Shown here one piece after another: positions 17,040 through 24,696 of a DNA stretch of 40,427 bases (position 1 is its first letter; every line of letters starts with the position of its first letter). This DNA comes from JBCDCP01 sp039181495 (GTDB lineage Bacteria; Pseudomonadota; Alphaproteobacteria; Rhizobiales; Tepidamorphaceae). The DNA is taken from assembly GCA_039181495.1 (NCBI GenBank), contig JBCDCP010000008.1, positions 1-40,427 on the forward strand. The letters run 5' to 3'. The notes beneath the pieces are model-generated. The model was given only the letters and a program-made list of their open reading frames with translations. It was not told the DNA's origin and did no database searches. Both the position numbers and the translations under genes were made by a program.

Positions 17040-17782
17040 GCCGCTGCCTCCAGAAGCCCGTCACCGGGCTGCCATGCACCGGGCGGGATTCGTCCTGGCT
17101 CGACATAGGCCGAATGCAGCGTGTCGAGTTGGGACCAAAGCACATCAGTCTTGAAAGCAAGCGCCGCCGCTGCCTGATCCTGCTTTTCAGCCGTGTCCGC
17201 ATGATCGAGCACGAACCTCAAGCCCCATGCCACATCCTTTGGCGCTTCCTTGAGCCGTGTCTTGAAGTAGGACATCGACTCCTCATTGGCGAAGTCGTAA
17301 TGCGTCAGCAACCCGGCAATACGCTCTGAGTGAATCTTGGGCGCGAAAAGCTCGGTCAGCGAGGAGGCAACCGCTTCCAGAAGTGTCTTCTCCCGCACAA
17401 AGCGGACATAGGCATCGACAGCAAATCGGGTGCCGGGCAAGACCCCTTGCGTCGAGGCAACATAGTCCGGGTCCAGCCCGACAGCCCGGGCAAGCGTCAG
17501 CCAGCGGGCGATGCCACCGCCGTGCTCTTCGTTGCCGTCATGATCTTCGATCCGCGACCGCCAGGCCCGCCGTATGTCGGGATCCTCACAGCGCGACATG
17601 AACGCCGCGTCCTTCATCGGAATCCGGCTCTGGTAATAGAACCGGTTGATGACCCATGCCCTGACTTGATCGGGTGTACAGCCGCCCGAATGCAGCATGT
17701 GATGGAAGGGGTGCTTGTCGTGATAGCGATCGGCCCCGATCTGCCGGAGGCGCGCTTCAAATACTGTTCTGTCCGGCGTCAT
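17036..17782 (-). CDS. pqqC: Pyrroloquinoline-quinone synthase PqqC
   Basis: A 248-residue cofactor-free oxidase that performs the last ring closure and eight-electron oxidation to PQQ. The expected sequence is plain: RYHDKHPFHHMLHSGGCTPDQVRAWVINRFYYQSRIPMKDAAFMSR near residues 18-64, DHDGNEEHGGGIARWL around 79-94, and FAPKIHSERIAGLLTHY then GLRFVLDHADT. The histidines and the RFYYQ Tyr/Arg cluster are active-site residues in this family. ATG 17782 overlaps the pqqB stop (ATGA). Length is normal. Confidence 0.97.
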   Translation of the reverse strand: MTPDRTVFEARLRQIGADRYHDKHPFHHMLHSGGCTPDQVRAWVINRFYYQSRIPMKDAAFMSRCEDPDIRRAWRSRIEDHDGNEEHGGGIARWLTLARAVGLDPDYVASTQGVLPGTRFAVDAYVRFVREKTLLEAVASSLTELFAPKIHSERIAGLLTHYDFANEESMSYFKTRLKEAPKDVAWGLRFVLDHADTAEKQDQAAAALAFKTDVLWSQLDTLHSAYVEPGRIPPGAWQPGDGLLEAAA

Positions 17783-18669
17783 AGCCGGATCTCCATGCCG
17801 TCCTCGGCAATGAGCCAGCCAGCGGCTTCCGCCTCCCAGCGCTCGGGCCGTTCGGGATCAAGGACCGGGTTGGTGTTGTTGATATGAACGAAGATCTTGC
17901 GTTTGATACTGGACCCATCGAGTGCCTCAATCGAACCACCCGGCCCCGTCATCGGCGCGTGACCCATCCGCATTCCGGTTTTATGACCAACACCCTCTCG
18001 GCTCATTTCGTCGTTCTGCCAGACAGTGCCGTCAAACAATAGCGCATCAGAACCGTCGATTCGGGCTAGCAGCTTGTCCGTAACGCGGGCACAGCCGGGC
18101 ACGTAGTGCGCGCACTTTCCTGCGGCCTCAAGCGCAACGCCGATGGTCTGTTCACCCTCTAGGTCGGTCTCGACCGTGTCGCCTTCCATGAATAGCGGCA
18201 CCTTCCCGGGAACAGCATAGGCCGTGGCCACGACGCCCGAAACCAGTTCGAACGGCACATCGAGCTCAATAACCCGGCGCGGCACTATGTCTGGTTTGAG
18301 CGCATTGAAGATTGGATTCTCTCCCAACACACCCATGATCTCACTGGTCGCAAACAGGGAGTATGGCTGGCTTTCCCGGAGCGTCAGCAAGCCCGCAATA
18401 TGATCGATGTCGCCATTGGTCACAAACACCGATCTTATCGGGCTTTCCCGCAATCCTGTCGGATGCAGCGCCGGTGTCGTATTGATCTGGTCACGAACAT
18501 CAGGCGACGCATTGATGATCGCCCAGTCACTGCCATTGCCGCTCACGGAAACTGATGACTGGCTCCGTGCAGGAATTTCGCCTGCCCGAGCTTTCGAGCA
18601 ATTCGGGCACTTGCAATTCCACTGCGGAAGTCCTCCCCCCGCAGCGGAACCAAGAATGTTGATCCGCAG
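17779..18669 (-). CDS. pqqB: PQQ biosynthesis protein PqqB with non-ATG start
   Basis: A metallo-beta-lactamase-fold protein needed for PQQ formation, proposed to hydroxylate the tyrosine-derived intermediate. Open sequence upstream of the first GTG (18546) encodes RINILGSAAGGGLPQWNC then KCPNCSKARAG, the canonical PqqB N-terminus with its CXCX2C zinc site, so a start at 18546 would lose 41 conserved residues. No ATG, GTG or TTG lies between this and the in-frame TAG upstream. CTG at 18669 aligns with the usual Met (giving 296 residues); ATT at 18678 has GGTAGG eight bases upstream and is an alternative. Later motifs TNGDIDHIAGLLTLRE, GHAPMTGPGGS and FVHINNTNP are normal. It is coupled to pqqC and lies 32 bases after pqqA. 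Confidence 0.92.
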   Translation of the reverse strand: MRINILGSAAGGGLPQWNCKCPNCSKARAGEIPARSQSSVSVSGNGSDWAIINASPDVRDQINTTPALHPTGLRESPIRSVFVTNGDIDHIAGLLTLRESQPYSLFATSEIMGVLGENPIFNALKPDIVPRRVIELDVPFELVSGVVATAYAVPGKVPLFMEGDTVETDLEGEQTIGVALEAAGKCAHYVPGCARVTDKLLARIDGSDALLFDGTVWQNDEMSREGVGHKTGMRMGHAPMTGPGGSIEALDGSSIKRKIFVHINNTNPVLDPERPERWEAEAAGWLIAEDGMEIRL

Positions 18670-18701
18670 GTCCGAAATTTCCGGCGCCTACCCGTAGTGG
18701 A

Positions 18702-18797
18702 TCAGAACAGATCGTCGTCCTGGTCGTCGGCCGGGAAGTACATGTTGATTTCCATGCCGCAGGCGATCTCTTTGATTTTCGGTGCAGTCCAAGCCAT
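18702..18797 (-). CDS. pqqA: PQQ precursor peptide PqqA
   Basis: A 31-residue peptide beginning MAWTAPKIKEIACGMEINMY. The Glu16-X3-Tyr20 pair that becomes the PQQ skeleton is present, in the usual place, in a GMEINMY context. The start has a strong GGGAGGA nine to ten bases upstream. The C-terminal tail is PADDQDDDLF, more acidic than in many PqqA peptides. It is the first gene of the pqqABCDE operon, and its small size and strong ribosome-binding site fit the need for excess precursor. Confidence 0.95.
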   Translation of the reverse strand: MAWTAPKIKEIACGMEINMYFPADDQDDDLF

Positions 18798-19010
18798 CTA
18801 TTGCGTTCCTCCCGGTTTGTGTTTGGCGCTCGGTATCATACGACCCGCGACGCTCCATTGATGAATGTAGCAGACTTGAGCGGTTTGGGTAGTCACTCCC
18901 GCCTTGGAGTTGATCAAATCGAATTTAGCGGCGGCTCAACAGGAACGGGTTTCTCCGTCTTTCCCTGCCACGTTACAGTTGGCGCCCAATGCTTCAAGAA
19001 GGTGAGTCAT

Positions 19011-19733
19011 ATGTCGAAGGCGTTTAGCGTCGACAGTGTGAGCTTCAGCTTCGGATCCCGCCAGGCGCTGGAAGATGTGTCGTTCGACGTGCCCGAGGGA
19101 TGCTTTGCAGCGCTGCTTGGGCCGAATGGAGCCGGCAAATCGACGTTGTTCTCGCTCATGAGCGGTCTGTTGCACTGCCCGGACGGGCGTATCGCGGTCG
19201 CTGGTTATGATATGGCTCGCCAACCGGCTGAGGCGCTTGCCCGAACCGGGGTCGTGTTCCAGTCGCCAACCCTTGACCTCGATCTCTCGGTCTTGCGCAA
19301 CTTGACCTATTTCGCAGCGCTGCATGGCATCGCGAACGCCGAGGCACGCTCCCGCGCCATGGAATCACTGGAGCATTTTGATCTGGCGGACCGAGCGCAC
19401 GAGCCGGCCCGTACCCTCAGCGGCGGTCAACGGCGACGGATGGAAATTGCCCGCGTGCTAATTCACCGCCCCAGCGTGCTTCTTCTGGATGAACCGACCG
19501 TTGGCCTCGACCTGCCGGCCCGCCGCAGCATAACCAGGCAGGTCCACAGCTTGACCGAGTCCACCGGGCTGACGGTGCTCTGGGCGACCCATCTGGTAGA
19601 CGAGGTCGAGGACAACGACTTCCTTATCCTGCTCCACCAAGGTCGGGTTACGGCCAAGGGCAAGATGGGGGATGTCGCTGCGGGCCGGCCACTGTCGGAC
19701 GTCTTCATGACACTCACCGGAGAAGCCGCGTGA
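19011..19733 (+). CDS. ABC transporter ATP-binding protein, PQQ-dehydrogenase-associated type
   Basis: A 240-residue ATPase with Walker A LLGPNGAGKST near residues 38-48, the Q-loop VVFQSP, the ABC signature TLSGGQRRRMEIAR near 129-142, Walker B SVLLLDEPTVGLD and the switch histidine in WATHL. It resembles the ATPase found beside PQQ-dependent alcohol dehydrogenase genes. I start at ATG 19011 with AAGGTGA upstream; the frame back to 18801 is non-family sequence running through the 213-base gap from pqqA. It shares four bases with the permease gene. Divergent from pqqA, it is probably tied to the PQQ system, though what it moves (perhaps PQQ, a substrate or a folding factor) is not known. Confidence 0.9.
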   Translation: MSKAFSVDSVSFSFGSRQALEDVSFDVPEGCFAALLGPNGAGKSTLFSLMSGLLHCPDGRIAVAGYDMARQPAEALARTGVVFQSPTLDLDLSVLRNLTYFAALHGIANAEARSRAMESLEHFDLADRAHEPARTLSGGQRRRMEIARVLIHRPSVLLLDEPTVGLDLPARRSITRQVHSLTESTGLTVLWATHLVDEVEDNDFLILLHQGRVTAKGKMGDVAAGRPLSDVFMTLTGEAA

Positions 19734-20521
19734 GGCGCATGCTGATCGCGCTTCGGGCTATTCTGGAGCGCGAGGTGCTCCGGTTCGTGGGTCAACGCGG
19801 CCGCTTCGTTGCCGCGCTGGTGCGTCCGCTGGTCTGGCTGATTGTCTTTGCGGCCGGGTTCCGTGCCGCACTCGAATTCTCGATCGCGCCGCCTTATGAG
19901 ATTCCGATCAGCTATGAGATCTATATCGTGCCCGGTCTGTGCGCGATGATTCAGCTGTTCAACGGAATGCAGTCATCGCTGGGTCTCGTCTATGACCGTG
20001 AAATGGGGTCGATGCGGCTGCTACTGACAAGCCCCCTGCCCCGCTGGTGGTTGCTGTTCTGCAAACTCCTTTCGAGCACGGTGATTTCCATTGTGCAGGT
20101 CTACGCCTTTCTTGGCATTGCCGCCCTCTTCGGGATCGCAATGCCGCTTCTGGGCTACCTAGCGGTTTTGCCGTTGCTCGTTTTTACAGGTCTCATGCTG
20201 GGTGCGCTGGGCCTCGCCCTGTCCTCTTTCATCCGGCAGCTTGAGAACTTTGCCGGGGTCATGAACTTCGTCATCTTCCCGATGTTCTTTCTGTCTTCGG
20301 CGCTATACCCGCTCGCCAAGATGGCCGAGTCATCGCAGATCCTGCACCAGATCTGCATTCTCAATCCGTTCACCCATGCCGTTGAGCTGATCCGTTTCGC
20401 GTTCCATCTCGAGCTCAACGCGCTCGCCTTCGGGATCAGCGTCGTAGCACTGATCGTTTTTCTCACTCTTGCTGTTTGGGGGTACGATCCGGCGCGCGGA
20501 CTGATCCGGAAGAAAGCCTGA
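19730..20521 (+). CDS. ABC-2 type permease, PQQ-dehydrogenase-associated
   Basis: A 263-residue protein with six hydrophobic segments, of the ABC-2 (exporter) permease family. Typical features are the amphipathic N-terminal helix, the EIYIVPGLCAMIQLFNGMQSS segment near residues 62-82, YDREMGSMRLLLTSPLPRWW near 87-106, and the conserved NFVIFPMFFLSSALYPL loop near 178-194. The start is GTG 19730 overlapping the ATPase stop; an in-frame ATG lies three codons on. With the ATPase it makes a two-component exporter. Its gene ends at a strong terminator-like hairpin. Confidence 0.9.
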   Translation: MRRMLIALRAILEREVLRFVGQRGRFVAALVRPLVWLIVFAAGFRAALEFSIAPPYEIPISYEIYIVPGLCAMIQLFNGMQSSLGLVYDREMGSMRLLLTSPLPRWWLLFCKLLSSTVISIVQVYAFLGIAALFGIAMPLLGYLAVLPLLVFTGLMLGALGLALSSFIRQLENFAGVMNFVIFPMFFLSSALYPLAKMAESSQILHQICILNPFTHAVELIRFAFHLELNALAFGISVVALIVFLTLAVWGYDPARGLIRKKA

Positions 20522-20571
20522 ATCTCACCGGCATGCTTAGGTAGTCTCAGAACCAAAACCCAGCAGGGAAT

Positions 20572-20604
20572 TCAGCCGCACTGCCAAAAAGGCAGCACGG
20601 CTGA
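20572..20604. terminator. Bidirectional terminator-like hairpin
   Basis: TCAGCCG (20572-20578) pairs with CGGCTGA (20598-20604), and CTGCC (20581-20585) with GGCAG (20591-20595), around an AAAAA loop with a small CA/CA internal loop. It sits between the convergent ABC permease and PQQ dehydrogenase genes and can serve both directions. Confidence 0.65.
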
Positions 20605-20611
20605 GGAGCGC

Positions 20612-21892
20612 TTAATTGGGCGACAGCTGGTAGATGTCGCCACCATCGACGGCCGCATAGAGATTGCCATCCGGACCCAGAACGACCGAACGGAAACGAC
20701 CGGCCGCCATCGGCAAGGACATCGACGTGACATCCTTCACGGACATGCCGTCATCCCCAAGGTCAATCACGTCGATGCGCATTCCAACTGCCGTTCCACC
20801 GAAGCCGATCCCCATGATCCCCACAGCCATGCGGCCGTTCCATGCTTTCCACTGATCGCCAGTCAGGAAAGCAGCCGAGGAAGTACCCTGGGAGAGGCCA
20901 TTATTGTTCCATGCCGGAGGCATCGCGTCTGGATAAGTGGCGGTGTCCGTCATGGGCATGAACTTCACCCGTTCCGCAGGATCCATCCCGTCCATCTGGT
21001 TGGGCATGTACCCGCAGTAATTGTCGGGACAATCACCACGGCCGGCCATGTTGGGGCGCGGGTCCCATCCGGCGTTACCACCATTCTTGAGAACAGTGAT
21101 TTCATCGGAGTGCCAAGGCCCGTGTTCAGCAACGACTGGCGTCCCATCGCCCGGGCGAAAGGCGATGCCCTGCACGTTGCGATGGCCATAGGTGTAGATC
21201 CGTGCGTCAAAACCATCCGGCGGACTGTTGCCGTCGATAGCATTGCCGTCACGGTCCATACGCAACACCTTGCCGCCAACCATGGTCGGCGATTGTGGGA
21301 CAACGCCATTATGCGTGTCGCCGGTCGTCAGGTAGAGATGACCTTCGGGGCTGAACCGAACACGCCCTCCATTGTGAGCACCGGGACCACCGAACGGGTG
21401 TTCGGTCGCCTTGGGCTTGTAGGGCACGTCATCAACGATGTCGGTGCGATCGGACACAGCTGTCAGATCATCATTCACTGTCATCCGCATGAGACGGTTT
21501 GTGCCAGGCGCAGTCATGCTCGATGTCGAATAGACATAGATGAAACGGTTGGAAGCGAAGTCGGGATCGACCGCCACGCCCATCATTCCAGCCTGCCCCT
21601 CACAGAACAGGTCGTCGGCCTTGCTCGCGAAGCCATCCGTGCCGGTCATGCCGAGCAGCGCATTGGTGTCGCCCGAGGGAAGCCGCACCGATAGTCCCCG
21701 GCACTTCTCGGTGTAGAACATTGTTCCATCAGGCAGGAACGCCATGTCCCACGGGCTCTCCAGCCCGGACATAACTGTCGTGTGGGTCAGACCCGGCGCC
21801 GCACCATGTGAGTCCGCAACAGCTGGTGTCCCATAGGACACACCCACTGCCACGACAGCACAAAGCGACCACGAAACTGGATATCGTTTCAT
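20612..21892 (-). CDS. Second secreted PQQ-dependent sugar dehydrogenase-type protein
   Basis: A 426-residue protein with a signal peptide (MKRYPVSWSLCAVVAVGVSYGTPAVA). It is a soluble glucose dehydrogenase/YliI-type propeller: GLESPWDMAFLPDGTMFYTEKCRGLSV near residues 42-68, GMMGVAVDPDFASNRFIYVYST, GGPGAHNGGRVRFSPEGHLYLTTGD with the family His, GGKVLRMDRDGNAI, YTYGHRNVQGIAFRPGDGTPVVAEHGPW with the characteristic GHRN and EHGP motifs, and RFRSVVLGPDGNLYAAVDGG at the end. A pair of cysteines in RGDCPDNYCGYMPNQ is an unusual insertion and may form a disulfide. ATG 21892 is chosen because GGGAGG lies eight bases upstream. It differs clearly from the 13730-14989 protein, so they are not recent duplicates. 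Confidence 0.88.
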   Translation of the reverse strand: MKRYPVSWSLCAVVAVGVSYGTPAVADSHGAAPGLTHTTVMSGLESPWDMAFLPDGTMFYTEKCRGLSVRLPSGDTNALLGMTGTDGFASKADDLFCEGQAGMMGVAVDPDFASNRFIYVYSTSSMTAPGTNRLMRMTVNDDLTAVSDRTDIVDDVPYKPKATEHPFGGPGAHNGGRVRFSPEGHLYLTTGDTHNGVVPQSPTMVGGKVLRMDRDGNAIDGNSPPDGFDARIYTYGHRNVQGIAFRPGDGTPVVAEHGPWHSDEITVLKNGGNAGWDPRPNMAGRGDCPDNYCGYMPNQMDGMDPAERVKFMPMTDTATYPDAMPPAWNNNGLSQGTSSAAFLTGDQWKAWNGRMAVGIMGIGFGGTAVGMRIDVIDLGDDGMSVKDVTSMSLPMAAGRFRSVVLGPDGNLYAAVDGGDIYQLSPN

Positions 21893-21920
21893 AGTTGAAC
21901 CTCCCATTGATGTTTTTTAT

Positions 21921-22024
21921 GTCCCGGGGCCAACCGGGAGCCCAAGTCTACCCCAATATCGGGTGACTTCAACGTGTCCCGGGGCGCGAAACGGTTCACG
22001 ATTGCCATTTTGTTTAAATTTAAA
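21921..22024. promoter_or_regulatory. Upstream region of the second dehydrogenase with repeats
   Basis: The 242-base gap upstream of the PQQ dehydrogenase gene holds a direct repeat GTCCCGGGGC (21921-21930 and 21976-21985) and a 12-base palindrome TTTAAATTTAAA (22013-22024) in otherwise GC-rich DNA. The AT-rich palindrome may mark a promoter or binding site. Function is not shown. Confidence 0.3.
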
Positions 22025-22134
22025 GCGTCGGGAGTCCCTTCAGGCCGATATGAACCCGCGAGATGACCGGGCATGAGGGTGTGCTGCGCAAAAAGGGGAC
22101 GTCGCTCAGCCTGCTGGCAAGCGTTCTCGAAGAC

Positions 22135-22821
22135 CTATTCGCCGAAAATCACAGTGTCAGGCAGCTCGAAGCGCTGATCGTCCACGCGAATGAAATGCAC
22201 CCCACCGTCGATCCGCCAATCGGTGTCAAATCCATTACCAGACATTGTGGTATCGGCTCGGATGAATTGGCGATGTGCAAAGGACAGAAATCGACTGAAG
22301 CCGTTGGAGAACGTTACTACGACAGTCGCATCTCCGCCGCTTCCGCGAGCAACGCCGAATGTACAGGAAGCCATGGGCTCGCCTCGCTCCTGTGCGCACG
22401 GGATTTGCCCTTCCAGATCGAGGTCGCTCTTGCGCGCCCGGGTCAGACTGTCGTCCATCCCCATGGGCACGCTCCCGTCGGGACCGCGCGCCGGGCGAAG
22501 CGCTTCAAACGCAACATACCCGATAGTTCGCCCCCTCAGAGGTCGGACATTGCACCGCTGAGCGTCACCCACACGTTGGCAGCCGAGGTTGGCAAGGATC
22601 GCGCCCTCGGCGAGTGCGTCGATGATGGGAGAGCCCGGTTCTGGCGCCTCCCTCATTGGCGCCTCGCCGTTCGCTATGACTTGCCAGCGCCGGGGGCCAC
22701 CGTCTTCGGGCGCCGCGGCCAGAACCTCGAACGAGGCATCTTGGTTCGGCTCCTGAGCCACGGCAAAAGTCGCGACAGCAAGGACCGCGAAGACGCCGAG
22801 TATCGTGTGACGCATTGTCAT
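22135..22821 (-). CDS. Secreted protein with SH3-like domain
   Basis: A 228-residue exported protein: signal peptide about residues 1-22 (ending FAVAQEP), then a bacterial SH3-like segment of about residues 45-105 with RRWQVIANGEAPMREAPEPGSPIIDALAEGAILANLGCQ and RTIGYVAFEALRPA. Two short Cys-containing stretches follow (PCAQERGEPMASCTFG). The last third, with FSRFLSFAHRQFIRAD and WRIDGGVHFIRVDDQRFELP, resembles a domain found in other alphaproteobacterial SH3-like exported proteins whose role is unknown. It lies 24 bases after the cytochrome c gene and is presumably co-transcribed. No enzymatic motif seen. Confidence 0.75.
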   Translation of the reverse strand: MTMRHTILGVFAVLAVATFAVAQEPNQDASFEVLAAAPEDGGPRRWQVIANGEAPMREAPEPGSPIIDALAEGAILANLGCQRVGDAQRCNVRPLRGRTIGYVAFEALRPARGPDGSVPMGMDDSLTRARKSDLDLEGQIPCAQERGEPMASCTFGVARGSGGDATVVVTFSNGFSRFLSFAHRQFIRADTTMSGNGFDTDWRIDGGVHFIRVDDQRFELPDTVIFGE

Positions 22822-22845
22822 GCGGTCACCAGCTGGGGATCAGCG

Positions 22846-23163
22846 CTACTGGAACGTCGTCGAGACGTATGTTGCGAGATTGGCGATATCGTCATCGGAC
22901 AGTTCACCCGCCAACGACATCATGATTGCCGAATTGGGGCCGACCATTTCTCGTGCGCGATACTTCTCGAGGCGGCCCGCAATGTACTCTGCATCCCTGC
23001 CGATAAGCGCCGGGAAGCTGGCCATGCCCTTTCCGGTACCGCCATGGCAATTCACGCAGTTGACCAGGTATCTTTCCTTGCCGGCCGCGGCGTCCCCGGC
23101 CCTGGCGTCAGCAGCGCCCAGAACCAGGACTGCGCATAAGGCGAGCAGAGCCGGAATTTGCAT
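22846..23163 (-). CDS. Periplasmic monohaem cytochrome c
   Basis: A 105-residue class I cytochrome c with signal peptide (MQIPALLALCAVLVLGAADARA) and one haem motif, CVNCH, near residue 38. It opens GDAAAGKERYLVNCVNCHGGTGKGM; a methionine in the region PNSAIMMSLAGELSDDDIANLATYV is the probable sixth ligand. Start at ATG 23163 with GGGAGG upstream; the longer frame to 23328 is spurious. It would carry electrons from a periplasmic dehydrogenase, most simply the PQQ proteins of this locus. Divergent from the DsrE-like gene. Confidence 0.92.
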   Translation of the reverse strand: MQIPALLALCAVLVLGAADARAGDAAAGKERYLVNCVNCHGGTGKGMASFPALIGRDAEYIAGRLEKYRAREMVGPNSAIMMSLAGELSDDDIANLATYVSTTFQ

Positions 23164-23369
23164 TGTTCGATCCTCCCCGACTGTTGCGGCTTTCTTGTTT
23201 GCCGCTTGGGCCGAGAACCTAGAACCGGTCCAGCATATGTCAATTCGGCAATCCAAACGCCGGAAGGGCCACATCGCCTCGCCCGAGGTACGGGCCGCAC
23301 CCTTTGCAATGGCAGAGATATCGATCACGATGAGTGGCAGCGGTACGGATCACGTGAAGGAGACCCGCT

Positions 23370-23813
23370 ATGAACCTGTTCAATCGGATGGTGGTGGCGA
23401 TCATGCTGGTCGCAGCAGCCTTCATTCATTCACCACCTGCCACGGCCGAAGACGAGCCGCACCATTTCGTCTACAGCATCACGACCGACGAAAGCTGGGC
23501 GGCCGGCTCGGCCCTGACCCAAGCCACCGTCGCTGCCGAACGCGGTCATCGCGTGACCGTTCTGCTCAGCGTGCGTGGCATCCATCTGGCCGAGACAGTC
23601 TCAGCCCAGGGCGGTTTCAGGGTAACCGCGCGGTCGCCGCGCGAGATGCTCGCCTCGCTCATCAGCGACGGCCATACCGTTCTCGTTTGCGGCATGTGCA
23701 TGGTGGCCGGCGGCGTTGCCAAGGATGAACTGATCGAGGGTGCGACGATCTCCGGGCCGGAATTGACGTTCAGCGCGCTCACCGCGCCGGACACGATTGT
23801 TCTGAGTTACTGA
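23370..23813 (+). CDS. Secreted DsrE-family protein
   Basis: A 147-residue protein with an N-terminal signal peptide (about residues 1-26, ending PPATAEDE) followed by a DsrE/DsrF-like fold: VYSITTDESWAAGSALTQATVAAERGHRVTVLLSVRGIHLA, then LISDGHTVLVCGMCMVAGGVAKDELIEGA. The CGMCM cysteines sit where DsrE-type proteins carry the sulfur-accepting Cys. Cytoplasmic members move sulfur; exported members are common beside cytochrome c and PQQ genes but their role is unknown. AAGGAG lies ten bases before ATG 23370. It may handle periplasmic sulfur or thiol redox; this is inference. Confidence 0.82.
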   Translation: MNLFNRMVVAIMLVAAAFIHSPPATAEDEPHHFVYSITTDESWAAGSALTQATVAAERGHRVTVLLSVRGIHLAETVSAQGGFRVTARSPREMLASLISDGHTVLVCGMCMVAGGVAKDELIEGATISGPELTFSALTAPDTIVLSY

Positions 23814-23854
23814 CCGGACAGGCCTGGAAACGCCAGCCCGGAGGATAACAGTCG

Positions 23855-23882
23855 CATTGCCGTTCCCAGCGTCACGGCAATG
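23855..23882. terminator. Terminator-like hairpin between convergent genes
   Basis: CATTGCCGT (23855-23863) pairs perfectly with ACGGCAATG (23874-23882) around a ten-base loop, and overlaps the stop of the alpha/beta hydrolase gene. It faces the end of the DsrE-like gene and could stop transcripts from both sides. No U-run is seen. Confidence 0.5.
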
Positions 23883-24669
23883 TTCGATCGAGAAAATCAA
23901 GGACCGGCTTCGAGAACAGCTCCGGCTTCTCGATGAGGCCGAGATGCTGGAGATCAGGCACCACGACCGTATCGCATCTGGTAATTTCTGCTGCGATGGC
24001 CTCGGCCATCGCCCGCGATGATCCAGTATCGTTCTCGCTCGTCAGCACCAGTGCCGGATGGGTCAGAGCTGGCTGCGGTCTGATCAATTCCTTCACGCCC
24101 TCGGCCAGAACCAGCCGGTGGGCTGCGTAGTTGGTGTGATTGTTGGCTAGCACCACCTGCCTGATGCGCTCAACAACGTCTGGGTGCTGGGTGCGGAACG
24201 CGGCTGTAAACCATCGCTCAAGCGTCGCATCGATCGTCGCGGCAGGACCGCCGTCGCTGGTGTCACGTGCACGCCGTTCGACGAGTCGCTGCTGTTCCTC
24301 GCCACGCTCATGCGGCGTGTTGAGCATGACAAGGCCAGTGACACGCTCTGGATGATCCATCGCGCAGCGCCGGTTGATCATGCCGCCAAGCGAGAAACCG
24401 ATCAGCGCAGCCTGGTTGATGTGCAGAGCATCCAGCAAAGCAATGAGCTGTTCGCTCATCAAAGTAAGGGTGACATCCGAGGATGGCAGCGCGCTCTCGC
24501 CGTGCCCCGGCAGGTCATAGGTGACGAGCCGGTAGCGCTCCGAGAAATCGGCGATCATCGCCTGCCACGTGCTCTGGCGCGTCAGCCCGAGGCCGTGGAT
24601 CAGAACAACCGGATGACCGTCGGCGGGCCCATACACATCGTAAGCCGTACCATTCTCGAGAAACGGCAT
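23872..24669 (-). CDS. Alpha/beta hydrolase (enol-lactonase/esterase-like)
   Basis: A 265-residue alpha/beta hydrolase. The oxyanion region HGLGLTRQSTW lies at residues 25-35, the nucleophile elbow GFSLGG has Ser93, the acid is probably in VLTSENDTGS and the base His in PDLQHLGLIEKPELF near the C-terminus. The sequence is like 3-oxoadipate enol-lactonase and carboxylesterase relatives. It is the last gene of the operon with a flavin-dependent monooxygenase, an aldehyde dehydrogenase and a flavin reductase, 27 bases after the monooxygenase. Such a hydrolase would open an ester or lactone formed by a Baeyer-Villiger type oxygen insertion, but the true substrate is unknown. Confidence 0.87.
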   Translation of the reverse strand: MPFLENGTAYDVYGPADGHPVVLIHGLGLTRQSTWQAMIADFSERYRLVTYDLPGHGESALPSSDVTLTLMSEQLIALLDALHINQAALIGFSLGGMINRRCAMDHPERVTGLVMLNTPHERGEEQQRLVERRARDTSDGGPAATIDATLERWFTAAFRTQHPDVVERIRQVVLANNHTNYAAHRLVLAEGVKELIRPQPALTHPALVLTSENDTGSSRAMAEAIAAEITRCDTVVVPDLQHLGLIEKPELFSKPVLDFLDRTLP

Positions 24670-24696
24670 CAGACGCCTACGCGCAAAGATCTGACG

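Noticed and set aside
22063..23139. A 358-codon plus-strand open frame
   Set aside because: It is antisense to the SH3-like and cytochrome c genes, both of which have signal peptides and family motifs.
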